DNA from: Fomitopsis serialis
Taxonomy: Eukaryota; Basidiomycota; Agaricomycetes; Polyporales; Fomitopsidaceae
Length of the DNA: 36,641 nucleotides
Direction of reading: 5' to 3'
NCBI RefSeq assembly: GCF_022376445.1
Contig: NW_025955349.1
Coordinates: 1 to 36,641, forward strand
Shown here: positions 17,518 to 28,655 of the stretch, piece by piece
Layout: each line of letters starts with the position of its first letter
How positions within the stretch are numbered: position 1 is the first letter of the stretch
Made by a program: the position numbers and the translations under genes
Notes under the pieces: generated by a model
The model's database searches: none
Seen by the model: only the letters and a program-made list of their open reading frames with translations
What the model was told of the DNA's origin: nothing

Positions 17518-18720
17518 TCATAACGCAGTTCCGCGTTCGAAACTTGCACGAATCTCTGCGGTATACTTGTCGTAGTATCGTGCAATCTTGGACCAAGACG
17601 TTAGTGGACGAAAGGCACAAGGGGTATCACCGCGGCGTACCTTCTTGTTGAACACACGGTTTCGCTCGTTGATGTATGTGATGTCGCCCTCGTCCTCGTT
17701 GTTCCGCTTCCGCGAGAACTTGCTCTTCTTATCGATACTGCACTATGCATGAGTAGGAACGGCTAAAAAATGCCGCGCAACGCACTCTCTATTGATCTTG
17801 GCGACCACCCTGTCTATAGCCTCCTCGGTCGGCTTGTTGTCTGCGTAGAGCAGACTGTTCGCGTCGCGATACAGGTTCTCGGCAGCGATCCGTTGCTGTT
17901 CACTCGTAGGTGCGACCTACGGTACATCGTCAATGAGGCCACCCAACAGCCAGACATGACGAGGTACTCACCGCCAACGATGATCCCTGCTTCGGGTCAA
18001 ACTGTGTGAGCGAAGATGAGCTACCGCCCGCCTTAGCTAGCGTTCCCGGTGCCAGACCCATCGCGAGCTCCTTCTGCTTGTTGTACGACGCAAGGTCGGG
18101 CTTTATGTGGTCCAGATCCTTCTTGTACCGTTTGCGCGCGGCATCCGCGTCGTCTACGAACAGGACGTCAGGATCGGTCCGCCTGCGATGCTGAGCACCC
18201 CGCCAACATCGCAGAAACAACGGAGGAGGGACGTACTGTTGAATTCGAAGTCTGCCCGCCGCGTCTTTCGCGCCTGCTTCTTCTCCCACTCGTCGTTCTC
18301 TTCGATTGTCCACTCCCAGTTCTTCAGCCGATCGACGTCCTCGCCGCGCTCGTCCGCATCTGCTTTGAGACGTAGTGTCTCCGCAAGCTTGCGTTGTCGC
18401 TCCAGCCGTGCTGCATCGCGGGCGGTGATCTTGGCCTTTGAGCTTTCTTCCACTACGGATGCGCGGTTCGCCAAAGAGGCTGTGTGCTATGGGTGTTGGT
18501 GTAAGTTCAGGCGACGAGACGGCTGAAGACAGATGCCCACCATCTTCTTGCGCAGCTGTTCAAGCTTCGCTTTCCGCTCCTCCATGGACTGCTTGCTGCT
18601 ACTGCCCTCCTCCTGTTCGTTCGCAGGTGTCTCCGTGTCTGTCATTTTCTCGACGAAGTCTTCGGCTGCCTCCACGACATCGTGCATGGCACTGCTGCCA
18701 GCGTCTGTCTGGGAGACCAT
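17518..18720 (-). CDS. SYF2: Pre-mRNA-splicing factor SYF2
   Basis: A nuclear protein of the NineTeen-associated spliceosome complex. Six exons join in frame (18720-18541, 18486-18237, 18153-17972, 17916-17786, 17737-17641, 17586-17518), giving 302 aa. Recognisable blocks are MEERKAKLEQLRKKM near residue 45; a helical Lys/Arg/Glu-rich middle with NWEWTIEENDEWEKK; AARKRYKKDLD; and the conserved end with NLYRDAN, DIDKKSKFSRKR, DITYINERN and IARYYDKYTAEIRASFERG. The length fits fungal SYF2. The ATG at 18720 precedes an acidic N-terminus; an earlier in-frame start is possible but not needed. Convergent with the DUF6697-like fragment and divergent from the intact DUF6697-like gene. Confidence 0.93.
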
Positions 18721-19005
18721 TCGATGAGACCAAGAGGTAATGGGATAAGAAGAGCGAGATGAGTGCAGATGGTAAGTGAGGCAAGAACGAACTGCTCTGC
18801 TGGGCTCACTCAGAATTGGGCGGAGCAGCCACAGCGTTGCTGACGTAATCTGCGGTCTACAAATGGCAATCCACGTATCCCACGACTCGGACGCCCAACT
18901 CATTCAAGTACTTCCGTGGCCCGCTGGCAGTCGATCCTCTGTTCTTGAACGCTCCTCCGGACATCTGCGCTCGCAATACATTCCGTACTTCGGCTGTTCC
19001 TAAAT
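18721..19005. promoter_or_regulatory. Divergent intergenic promoter region
   Basis: The 285 bp between the SYF2 start (minus) and the start of the coiled-coil/DUF6697-like gene (plus) must contain both promoters. No clear TATA box was found. Confidence 0.4.
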
Positions 19006-20659
19006 ATGCCCAGCGATCACCAGGATTCAGAGCTCGTTTTATCGAATGAGATCGTCAGAGCACTGGGAAACGAGCTGACGAGGCTGAGAGCATGCAACGC
19101 GGATCTCAAGGCTAGCATTGGCACTCTTGAAGCCAGCAAGGACGAAGCCGATCGTAGAAATTGTACTGTTGTGTCTAGGAACGACGAGCTAGAGGGAGAG
19201 AACGAGCGGCTTCAACAGGAGCTAGATGATACCCGCCGCAGTCTGCAAGGGAGAATAAAAGAAGAAGACTCGGAGCCGTGCATTTTATCCGCTGGATCTG
19301 TAAGATTTGTGCAGTAGCTTTGGTTTGGGTCGCTGACACGCCTGCACGGACTAGCCCTATGAACAGGTTAGGCGCAAATTGGCAGAGACAGAACAGAGGC
19401 TACAAGAGGAAAGGCTCGAGCACGTAAAGCGCTACCTTTAATATGCGATTAACCTCTTCTGATAGACGGGTGTGCATCTGTTCAGGCTCGTGTCGTTGAG
19501 GCTCTGGAAGAGCGGCTTGAGAATGCTAAGAGGAAGCGGAAGCAATCGAAGGAAGCATTGCTGCAGGCTCAGAAAGTAGGATATATCTCGATGATCAGTC
19601 GCGATTTTGATGTTTGTGTATACAGGAATTGACGGATCTGCAAGCCACGCGCGAGCAGGAGGACGAGACACTCTATCCACTTGAAGCTGACGAGCAATCG
19701 TACAAAAGTCTTGACGAAAACGACGCAATGCCGACCAGCAATGACATACAAAACATGGTCAGATTGTTTTCTCGGGTCTGCTTCTACTTGAACATTCATA
19801 ACCTCTAACAGGAACCACTTGGGTACAAATACTTCGCTTCCACAGTACTCGGCGGCCAAAATTCCGCCCATTCGACGGTTTCGGGTTTTGCTCATTTCCC
19901 AGCGTCCCTGACTCATGGCCCAACATCCGCAAGGTCAGTCGATCTTGCACACAGTTACTGCACATTTGATAAATTTGTTGTCACCCATCACGTATGTGTA
20001 GAGCTTGACTGAACCATAGTACGTTAGAACAAGAAGATCTGCATTTGAAAGGCCCAAGCTGACGATGATCACAGTGCCCTAGATCGCGCTTGGACATACA
20101 CACAGACCGATACCCTCTGGTCGCCTACACATGACAGATGCCTGTTCCTGCATCCTGATCAGCAGTATGACCAGCACACCGGGGGAACAAACACGATTCA
20201 CGCGGTAGGGCCTCGGGCTGGCGTCAGGCGCGATCTTTTCCTCAAAGACAAGGGAAAATGGACGTATTGCGGTGTCTATGAGTGTACAAGTGTCTCCAAT
20301 GAATCTCTCGAGGTCCTACTTTGCCTCACGGGACTGCAGGTTAGTGTCCTGGTCTCCGTCACCATCTGCCCGGCTGATTAATGGTTGGGCAGAATCAAGC
20401 CATCAACACGATCATTCAGCGAACTTGTGGCCCCGAGATCAGTAATCGAGAATTGAACACGAAAGTTCGGAATATGTATCATTCTGGGCAGATTCTCGTA
20501 CGCTGCCACAAGTTGGAGAAGGTCGGCACCAATCGGGATATCGAAAACGCGATTAGTGTACGGAGACGCGAATATGACGGAAAACTGGAGCTGTTGAATC
20601 CAAAACACACTTCCGACGAGAATGGAAGTGGAAGCCGGAAGAGGCTCAGGCTCTCCTGA
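19006..20659 (+). CDS. Coiled-coil protein with C-terminal DUF6697-like domain, intact
   Basis: Seven exons join in frame: 19006-19299, 19355-19423, 19486-19575, 19626-19757, 19812-19933, 20075-20339 and 20393-20659, giving 412 aa. Residues about 10-165 are a long coiled coil with Glu/Leu/Arg heptads (NELTRLRACNADLKAS and similar). The C-terminal half has RRDLFLKDKGKWTYCGVYEC, then GQILVRCHKLEKVGTNRDI, and the basic tail SRKRLRLS, a possible nuclear signal. This resembles DUF6697, a basidiomycete family without known function. Introns have CTGAC/CTGAT branch-like sites (for example 12 nt before 20074). The third exon boundary (19485) is the least certain. Confidence 0.72.
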
Positions 20660-21113
20660 AGATAGGCCGGTATGTAAGGCATGATCTTGTTGAACCGTCC
20701 TGACTAGCATGTAGAGTTAGTTAGACCCCCGATTCTTGTGTGCCCGTATTCACAGGTGCTCGATCTTGGCACTCATCCTGACCATCGTACGCACGTATGA
20801 CTATCACTGTCGCTATCTGCTAACCTCAGGATGCAGTGCTAACCGCTGCAAAGCCGTCTTCCTTGTCCAACATTGTTTTCATACTGTTGCTCTCGTGCTA
20901 TCTCGTCGAATGCATTCCGTTGCACCATATCATGTCATTCATATATCAGTGCGACCTCGATTGATCAAGGCAGGTCACTGACGACTCATGGTGTCGTCTG
21001 CAAACTCACTCAGACTCCGTGGCACATCATTACAACAGGGACTGCGTACATAAACTATGTTACAGGATATAGACCGATTCCACTTTGATACATTCATCTG
21101 GGCTTTGAAAGCC
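20660..21113. other. Intergenic between convergent DUF6697-like genes
   Basis: No gene or repeat recognised; pyrimidine-rich stretches only. Confidence 0.4.
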
Positions 21114-22800
21114 TCACGACAGTCGCTGCCTCTTCTTGCCCCCTTTCTTCTGCGCCTTCTGCCGTTTCTTGTCCTTCTTCTGCTTTACGCTAGCTTGACA
21201 CTTGACGAATGCCGCCTTCACCTTTTCGTCGTATCCAACCAGCTGAAACCCATAGCATCGGATGGGTAACGTTCCGTCCCAGTACAGGTCGCGCAGGGCC
21301 TTCGTGATGGCGCCCATCGTCTTGGCGGTCGACCGCTGGAACTCGCCGCCCAGGACTCGCGGCGTCTGTTGCGCGAGGCTATTGAACAGCGCGTACTACG
21401 CTCGGGTCAGAATCGTCTATCCAGAGTACAAGCCCACGACGCGGTGCTCACAGATCTGGACTCGTCGAGTTTGCAGAGATCTTCGAGTCGCAAGATGGAC
21501 ATGCCGGTGCACTTGTATGTCCCGCAGTAGTACCAGGTGCCCCCGTGGAGAAGCAGAGATCGCGCGACTCGCCTACTCGGGGCCAGTCCTTGCACGCCTT
21601 GCGATCCGTGGGAGGCTCGGGCGCGCAGATGTGGAAGTTGTAAAGCTGGGCGGGGTACACCGAGATGCATCGACTGAGATCTTTGTACGGCGTCCAGATG
21701 GTCATGTCCGATATGCACTTCTGCACCTTTCCGGTATACCTGCCGCGATAGCGTCAGCGTCGATACCCGTTGCGCATCGAGAGCGGGTGAATACCTCATG
21801 CTGGATAGGACCTAGGCGAAGTAGGTGAATCACTGCGAGGAAGCAACATTGACGCGTTCTTACCGGTTGAAGTGCCTTCCATACACCCTTCCCGAAACGC
21901 TGGTGAAGAGTTGCTCAAATTCGACAGGCGGATTGGGAACTATCCATCCCGATCAGTCTGAAGGAACTCGTTGATGTCGAACTGATGGTCATCGCAAGAC
22001 ATATCAACTGAAGCGGACAATATCAATCGAACGGCGGACTCACGTCGCGAATCGTCATGTCAGCCAATCTGAGCATATCAAGGTCATCATCCTCGTCTCC
22101 TGCATCACTCCACAGTGCGTCGTCGTCGGGATCAGCGTTGTCGGTCCCAGACCCATCTTCGGATTCTGAGTCGGACAACACTTGAGCTTGCGTGGAGGGC
22201 GGGGTTGGGTATATCTCTGGCGACAATGTCAGATGACAAGTCCATCTGAAAGCAAACGAGCTGACATACCCGAGGAAGAAGTCTCGTAAAAGGCGCATCT
22301 CTCTTTATTGCTCTCTGAGGGAGCGGCCGTACGACGTTGGGCTGTGACATGTATATATCAGAGTCAGCGAGCGTGTGGTGCTAACCATGGCTACCTTCTC
22401 TGTCTTGACCTCGTTGGTATCTTGAATTGTGAGGTGTTCCAGTCCGCGCTGTGCTTCATCGTAAATCTGCACAAACGCGGTATGTCAGTATCAGCTTTGC
22501 GAGTCAACAACACGCATTGCACTCGACGTACTGCGTCTTCGACATCCAGCTTCCGTTTCCTGCCTTTCTCTTTCATTGTAAAATACAAAGTCTCCTAATT
22601 GCGCTTGCACTCAGCACTGATTTGACGCTAGGAGAGCGCACCTTTTCAAACAAGAAACAAACATACCGATTCAAGTTCCAACGCCGCCAAGGCCCGGCGC
22701 CGCCGCGGCACGACTGGGAGCGGCACTATCACAAAGTCAATGGTAGGCTCCTCCGAAGCCCCGCAAGGTTTCGCATTCGCATTCGTTAGATGCGACGAGT
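21114..22800 (-). pseudogene. Third DUF6697-like gene, two frameshifts
   Basis: Exons on the minus strand: one ending at 22667 (its start is unclear), then 22594-22532, 22466-22395, 22341-22270 and 22214-22044. Next is a stretch at about 22000-21895, then one from about 21755 to a splice near 21465, then the last exon to 21114. The N-terminal part has KEKGRKRKLDVEDA and a very acidic segment (SDSESEDGSG, DAGDEDDDLD). The C-terminal domain has GGTWYYCGTYKC, IRCYGFQLVGYDEKV and a Lys-rich KKRQRLS tail. The frame breaks near 21941 (after FLQTDRDG) and near 21545 (just before GGTWYYCG); neither fits an intron. It is probably a recent pseudogene, unless the reads are wrong. Confidence 0.6.
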
Positions 22801-23467
22801 TGCTATGTACTTGCTTAGGACCACGACAACGACACGATAGTATGAACACGAGAGGATCGACCTGGGATCGACTATGTTCTTTTTATCTCCGAACTTTACG
22901 CGTGCCGGTAAATCCCCGTAAATTGGGATCGTGCAATCTCGGCTGCCCGACGCTGAGTCAGCGATCCCAGATCCCGTCCCGCTCACCCTTCCTGCACGGC
23001 GCGATGTACGCGTTCTGTCATGCAAGGATAAGTCTCTTGAGTGCACCCGGACTTGGTAACTCAGTCCGTCGAGCTCGGAAGCGTAAAATTCGAGTTAGTT
23101 TCAGTAAAACTAGGTGCCTACCATGCTCGAGATTCGCAGCGCACGGAGACGCAGACAGAGCAATGCACGCCCTGTCCAAGGCGTCCACTTTCCTCGCGCC
23201 GCAGGCCGCAAAAAAGTGACCCAAACGGGCAAGATGCGGCTGGGTGTGGAAGCGCCAAGGCGCGTTTACATCACCGGCGATCAAACGTCGCTTCGCTTGC
23301 TCGCCCAGGCCGCGCGCGTGCCCTCAGATTTACTGGGTACCCACGCACGGACCAGGAAATTTACGAGATTTACTCGGGCCGAGTAAAATAAAGTGGGTGC
23401 CCTACTTTATGCACTTACTGCACTTAATGATCGGGCAGGTACTGCCCATCACATTTACCGCGTACAC
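22801..23467. other. Intergenic, nothing recognised
   Basis: GC-rich, with several long overlapping frames on both strands but none with protein-like composition. It may contain the first exon of the minus-strand DUF6697-like gene. Confidence 0.35.
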
Positions 23468-24090
23468 GGCCGCTTCTACGGGCCAATCGCGGGCCTAGAG
23501 CGGCCAGGCGGTGTATCACACACACCGTTCTATGGGCGCGACGTTCCCACGCACCGACGGCGCCGCAGGCGCGCTCAACGCGATGTGCACCGACGTGCCT
23601 ACCGACGTGTTGCGCCCGTGTCATCCGCATTAGGCAATGCTGGCGGGGTGTAGCGCCCGTGTAATCGTCATTAGTCACAGGCGACGCGTGTATGCGGTCG
23701 CTTCTATTGGTTACTCGCGGGTCTAGAGTACCTCGGGGACAGCCACGCCCATCAGCAGCCATTAACGCGCGCTTTGTATCGTCTTACTGCGCCGCAGGCG
23801 CGCTCCCGAGCGATGTATCCCCGCCACCGACGTGCCCCGTGTGCCCCCGCCCAATTAGGCAGCCCCAGCCACCTGCCACCACAGGTCCTGAGTGGCCTGG
23901 GAATGCGCTAGGCCCAACAGCCGGCGCCTGCGGCGTTCCTCGCACTCACGGCGCCGCAGGCCCGCTCTACGCGATGTATATTCCGCGCCCGACACGTCGC
24001 GCTCTCGCCCTTCCCGATTAGGAAACCCCAGCCACAGCCGCCACTCGCCACGACACCAGCCACCTCAGCCACCCGCCACAGCTTGCCGGT
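23468..24090 (+). repeat. Degenerate ~220-bp GC-rich repeat, about 2.5 copies
   Basis: A unit with CGGCCGCTTCTA, then TCGCGGGCCTAGAG, then GCGCCGCAGGCGCGCTC, GCGATGT and CCGACGTGC starts near 23468 and again near 23690. A partial third copy (GGCGCCGCAGGCCCGCTC...GCGATGTA) lies at about 23950-24010. Spacing and identity vary. It has no coding capacity and its origin is unknown. Confidence 0.6.
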
Positions 24091-24411
24091 GGCGTGCCGA
24101 ATCAAGATTGAGATCCGATCACTGATCGGACGGACTTGCCATACGAGGCAAGCCGCTTAGCGCCTCCGCCAAGCGACGGTAAATCTCCCGACCTAAGTAA
24201 CGTCCTCCGGTTCAAGTAACGGGTGATTACGTCAGCGGCAGAGTGGCTGAACGCACTGATAATCATACTACTGAACGTGAACCGTAACGCCGCCTTCAAC
24301 TTTGCTCGCAGTCGTCCAACATCGACGTTTCGCCTATACACTCGCCACTCGCAATGGTCAAACCCCGGCTTCATCGCCCATCTTATGCTTCTGCTAAGCC
24401 TACAGAGACAG

Positions 24412-24700
24412 CACGTAAGAAGAGATAGGTCACGATCAAAGGGGTGGAATGGCCTTCTCTGTCACTCCGCGCACAAGGTTTCGGGCATGCAACGCGTACT
24501 AGTGATCCTCCTCAACATTGTGTACTATCGTGATGTCTCCGAGGGTGACGACTCTCTGGATCCTCCCTTCCGTCTATCATCAGGTATGTACGTACGTTGT
24601 CTGGCAAGTTCGCTACGGATGTCAACGGGGAAATGTGGTGTCATAGGGACTCAAGCTCTGCGTCACGATTGGTGATGTTCTGGGAATGGGAAGTCCTTCG
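24412..24700 (+). repeat. Direct repeat, copy 1, upstream of and into the F-box gene
   Basis: Shares with 25693-25965 the blocks CAAAGGGGTGG, CAAGGTTTCGGGC, GTGACG-CTCTCTGGATC, CATCAGGTA, AAGTTCGCTACGGA and TGTTCTGGGAATG in the same order, with many substitutions between them. Confidence 0.65.
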
Positions 24701-25485
24701 GTGGTCCTTTCACAATGAACGCAGGACCATTCTTCCCATCGAGATATGTGAGCGGGTCATAGATATCGTGTACCTCGACATCACCCATGCTTTGGAGTAT
24801 CGCCTGAAGACACTGCGCGCGTGCATGCGGGTCTGTCGTGCATGGGTCCCTCGCTGCCGATACTACCTGCTGCACGGCGTGACCCTCGAGGATCGGAAGC
24901 AGCTCTGGAAGTTCTCTGCGCTGCTTACCACGGATCGCGGCTGCCGTGCGTACGTCAAATAGCTCGAGCTCATCTCAAGAGGGGATTCCGCGTTTGTCAG
25001 AGCATTCCCCTTGATGCTCGCTCGCAAGTTGCCCAGCGTGGAACATCTGCGCTTGTCTGGCGGGACTACCGGCGCCCGCTGCGCTGCAGGAGCCAAGTCG
25101 CTGCCTGACCCCCAACTCCATCGAACCTACTTCCCCGCACTATCGGGCCTCGTCTCACTCAAGACCATGAAGCTGGATTGCGTGGTGTTCCCTTCACTGG
25201 CGACAATTCTTCGTATCTGTGCAGCGTTGCCGAATCTAGCCACCTTGGAGTGCCATACCGTGGAGTGGTCGGCCTCTAGCGCTAGCGCGCAGTATGTGCC
25301 CGTGCGCCCTCCTTCGCTCTTGACGTTGTATATGTTTTCTGCGACGATACCCTCTCTCATTATGTTTGGCCACCTTCTCGCTTGAAAACCTTGAGTTCTG
25401 CGATCAGGGTACGGACGACTCGGAGGTTCCGCTGACATTCATAGTCATCACCCTCCCGAATGCTCGGGATACTACGAGGCCCTAG
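24675..25485 (+). pseudogene. F-box protein pseudogene
   Basis: F-box proteins recruit targets to SCF ubiquitin ligases. The box is seen in ILPIEICERVIDIVY and RACMRVCRAWVPRCRYYLL (residues about 18-60), followed by a leucine-rich region with LPSVEHLRLSGG, LVSLKTMKL and LPNLATLECH. An in-frame TAG at 24960-24962 interrupts it and the same frame resumes directly after. A shift near 25380 moves the end to a second frame (SLENLEFCDQG...) that stops at 25485. No introns were needed. The ATG at 24675 is the first methionine before the box. Confidence 0.65.
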
Positions 25486-25692
25486 TGTCCGACAAGAAGA
25501 GGGCGACTCTACTCACCCTTCACCGGGAATTCATTCATACTTGTATCGGTAGGTTCGGCCATTTATGGCGAGGACTGCGCAAGGACTGACCGTACTGAAC
25601 GCCGCCTCGGGCGCTACTTCACAAGTGTCCTGCTTGCACTCGCAACAGTCGGGCACCGCCGCCTTCAAGCGTTTGCCACGCTGAAAATAACA

Positions 25693-25965
25693 GCGCGTAC
25701 GAAGAGACCAAAGGGGTGGGTGGCCTGCCGTACCCGTCCGCATACAAGGTTTCGGGCCTGCTAGTGGGGTACTTCATCATTGAGTACTATCATCTCCGAA
25801 GGTGACGCCTCTCTGGATCGTCCTATCAGTCCATCGTCAGGTACGTGCATACGTTTTCTGGGGAAGTTCGCTACGGAGGCTAATAGGGAATTGAATGCGC
25901 TGTCACAGGGACTCTGCGTCATCGTCGGTCGACGGTGCTGTTCTGGGAATGTTCATGAGAAGTCG
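25693..25965 (+). repeat. Direct repeat, copy 2
   Basis: Diverged copy of 24412-24700. The F-box that follows copy 1 is absent here, so only the upstream part of the gene seems duplicated, or the rest was lost. Confidence 0.65.
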
Positions 25966-27084
25966 TTAGCATCGTCTCACTCGGGCACAGAAAGCAGTGC
26001 CTGTGGCGCGTACTGTTCTGTATCGTTAATGAGGTGTGTGGCTACAATCTCCATTGCACTTAAGCCTTCAAATGACTAGCATCTTGGGGTCCATTTTGTC
26101 GAGCCAAGTCATGCCGTCAACTACCAGCACTCTGTGGAGCACACTCGATAAGCCCGGTACTTATGTCAATCATGGTTTATTGTAGACCAGTGACAAGTGA
26201 CATTTTGCTCCACGTTCTCTCGGCTCTATAGATAATGTGTTCTACCTGCAAGATCTGTTCCCTACCTGGTCCTCGCATGGAACAGATAGGTTTCCGAGTC
26301 AACGTATCTCTAGGTACACCGTACGTACCACAAGAGTCCAGCTGAGATATGCAACTAAGCTATTGACCCCAAAACTCTATTCTTACAACCACTAGCACGG
26401 ATGTGCCGTTGGAGGCGTCGTCTGCATGTGGGTATAGGCACTGGGTTGCGGCCGAACGGCCCGTCGTCTAATGTATGCTCACATTGAGTCTCCATCTAGG
26501 CGAATGCCGTCGATGTCTCCCACACGGTGCAGTGCGACAGATATGCAACAGTGTCGGCATATTAGCTGTTATAACCCCGGGTTGTTGTATGGCCCGGGTA
26601 TTTTTGCGACCGTGTTCCTGGCAGCCCTTGAGTTGTTTCACAGGCAGTGTACGTTGATGGGTACTGCGAATGTTCAGCGTCCCGCTGGTGCCATCCATCC
26701 CTATATCTGTAAGCACTAATAAAATAGTGCGAACATGTTAGCAGCTTACTAGTACCAACAGGATTAGCGTCGACCCACAGCAACCGAGTATTAGAAGGTT
26801 GGGAAGATTTCAGCCTAGGCCATTACGGTAAATTTCCAAACAGGTCCCCGAGTCTGCAGCTCTACTGCCTACTCCACCAGGCAATTGGGTCTCGGTCTAT
26901 TGCTAGTGCCCTCAACACGATGTCCGATCACAATCGGTGCCGGAGATTTAGTGCCCTCAAATGCTGTTTGAACTCCCCGAGAGCGCATTGTCAAATCACA
27001 GTCTAAGAAGTGCGTCGTTGCGCGAATTTTATCACTTCCTCCAGCATTCTCTAGCTCGTTGGTAGGCCCGTGTTCTCAGGCAAA
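25966..27084. other. Intergenic, nothing recognised
   Basis: About 1.1 kb without a supported gene. The overlapping frames at 26470-26720 on both strands lack protein-like composition. The last few hundred bases should contain the sesquiterpene synthase promoter; no clear TATA box was found. Confidence 0.4.
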
Positions 27085-28197
27085 ATGTCCTCCACACGTG
27101 AATCATTCCTCCTTCCTGACATCATGCACTTCCTACCCTTCAAGGGTTCCATCAATCCCCATTACGAGCGTGCGGCCAAGGCTTCCTCAGCCTGGGTCAA
27201 CAGCTATAGCTTCGTACCGGAGCACAAGCGTGTCTTCTTCCAGCAAGGCGGCAGCGAGCTCCTCTGCGCTTATACTCATCCCTATGCCGGCTACGAAGAG
27301 CTGCGTACCATCATGGATTTGATCAATCTTCTGTTTGCCATGGACGAAATCAGCGACGACCAGAATGGGAAGGTCGCATACAAGACTGGACGCATCCTTC
27401 TGAACACTCTCCGTGATCCTGACTCGAGCGATGGATCGGCACTGGTCCAGATGACGAAGGGGTGAGGATGTACGCCATTTCGTGATTACACTCTCACAAA
27501 AAACCACTTAGTTTCCGCGAGAGGCTTTTGCGATTCAACCGACCCGCATGCTATCAGCAACTGATCAAGCACACTGAAGATTATGTGAATGCGGTCGTTT
27601 TAGAAGCCGAGTTACGGGAGCGCAAAGAGGTCCTTGACCCTGATGCATACATCGTACTGCGCAGAGAGAACAGCGCCGTCCGCTGTTGCTTTGCACTGTT
27701 CGGGATCATCCTTGGTGCCGAGCTCCCTGCCGAAATCCTAGAGCATCCTACCATGATGCGCCTTCATCTTGCCGCTGTTGACATGACCTCCTTGTCAAAC
27801 GTAAGTGTATTTTCATTGCGAAGTTGATCATTTACTGAGAACGAAGCAGGACCTCTATTCCTACAATAGGGAACAAGCAATGGGCCACGCGGGAAGTAAC
27901 TTTCTAACCGTGTTGATGAAGTCCAAGCACTGCGACCTCCAAACCTCCGCCGATCATCTCGGTGCGCACTTCAAGCAGCTCATGGACGATTTCCAAGTCG
28001 ACAAGACTCGCTTGCCATCATGGGGTCCGCAAACGGATGCAGTTGTCACCAGATTCGTGGTGGCCATGGAGATCTGGGTGGTTGGTAACTGCGAATGGAG
28101 CTTCGAGACGCCGCGTTACTTTGGTGCTCAGAGGGAACAAGTCAAGCGCACTCGTGATGTCGAGTTGTATCCACAGCGCCATGAGCATGATGGGTGA
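27085..28197 (+). CDS. Sesquiterpene synthase (class I terpene cyclase)
   Basis: Cyclises farnesyl diphosphate to a sesquiterpene with loss of diphosphate, a Mg-dependent reaction in the cytosol; the product cannot be told. Three exons join in frame (27085-27461, 27512-27800, 27850-28197), giving 337 aa, normal for fungal enzymes. The aspartate-rich motif is DEISD (residues 87-91, within FAMDEISDDQ). The NSE triad is NDLYSYNRE (222-230), with the intron falling between N and D. The diphosphate sensor RY is at 311-312, in WSFETPRYFG. All three metal or phosphate sites are present, so it is probably active. No cytochrome P450 or other tailoring gene lies beside it in this window. Confidence 0.92.
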
Positions 28198-28655
28198 ACG
28201 TTAAGGTTTGACCACCCATACTCCGTGTTCTTGCTCAAATTGACATCGAGAGTTTAGTATCCCTGCCATCACTATATCTACACCCGCATAGGTGCCGATT
28301 GCGCCAGTAGACGGCCAATAACTTGTATATCTTGTACCTGCCCATGTATGCATATGCGTCAGCCAAGTCCGCGCGCCACATTTGCTGTGTATTGAAACAG
28401 ACGCATGGTTAGTCGAGCTCTACACAACACCGTGTCGATGTCCATGTAAAAACCGGTACGTAGTACTTGCGTTCTGTCTCGAGCTGTTCACTAGTATCTT
28501 CAAGTTGTCATCGATGTTCGTAATAATCGGGTACACGGTCACATGATACATACCAGGCGTCTCGCGTCGCCTCGCTTCCGCGACTTTTCAAGTTTGGTCC
28601 CTGCTACGATCTACTGCTCAGCGAGGCTCAGTACGTGGTACACTACTTCCTTGCC
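28198..28655. other. Intergenic between terpene synthase and BTB gene 1
   Basis: No gene recognised. Contains the 3' end of the synthase and the upstream region of the BTB gene. Confidence 0.4.

Noticed and set aside
22740..23219. 159-aa plus-strand frame
   Set aside because: No motif or family, overlaps other frames of similar length on both strands in GC-rich DNA, and overlaps the 5' part of the DUF6697-like gene.
26468..26783. Short overlapping frames on both strands
   Set aside because: No start context, family or composition bias supporting any of them.
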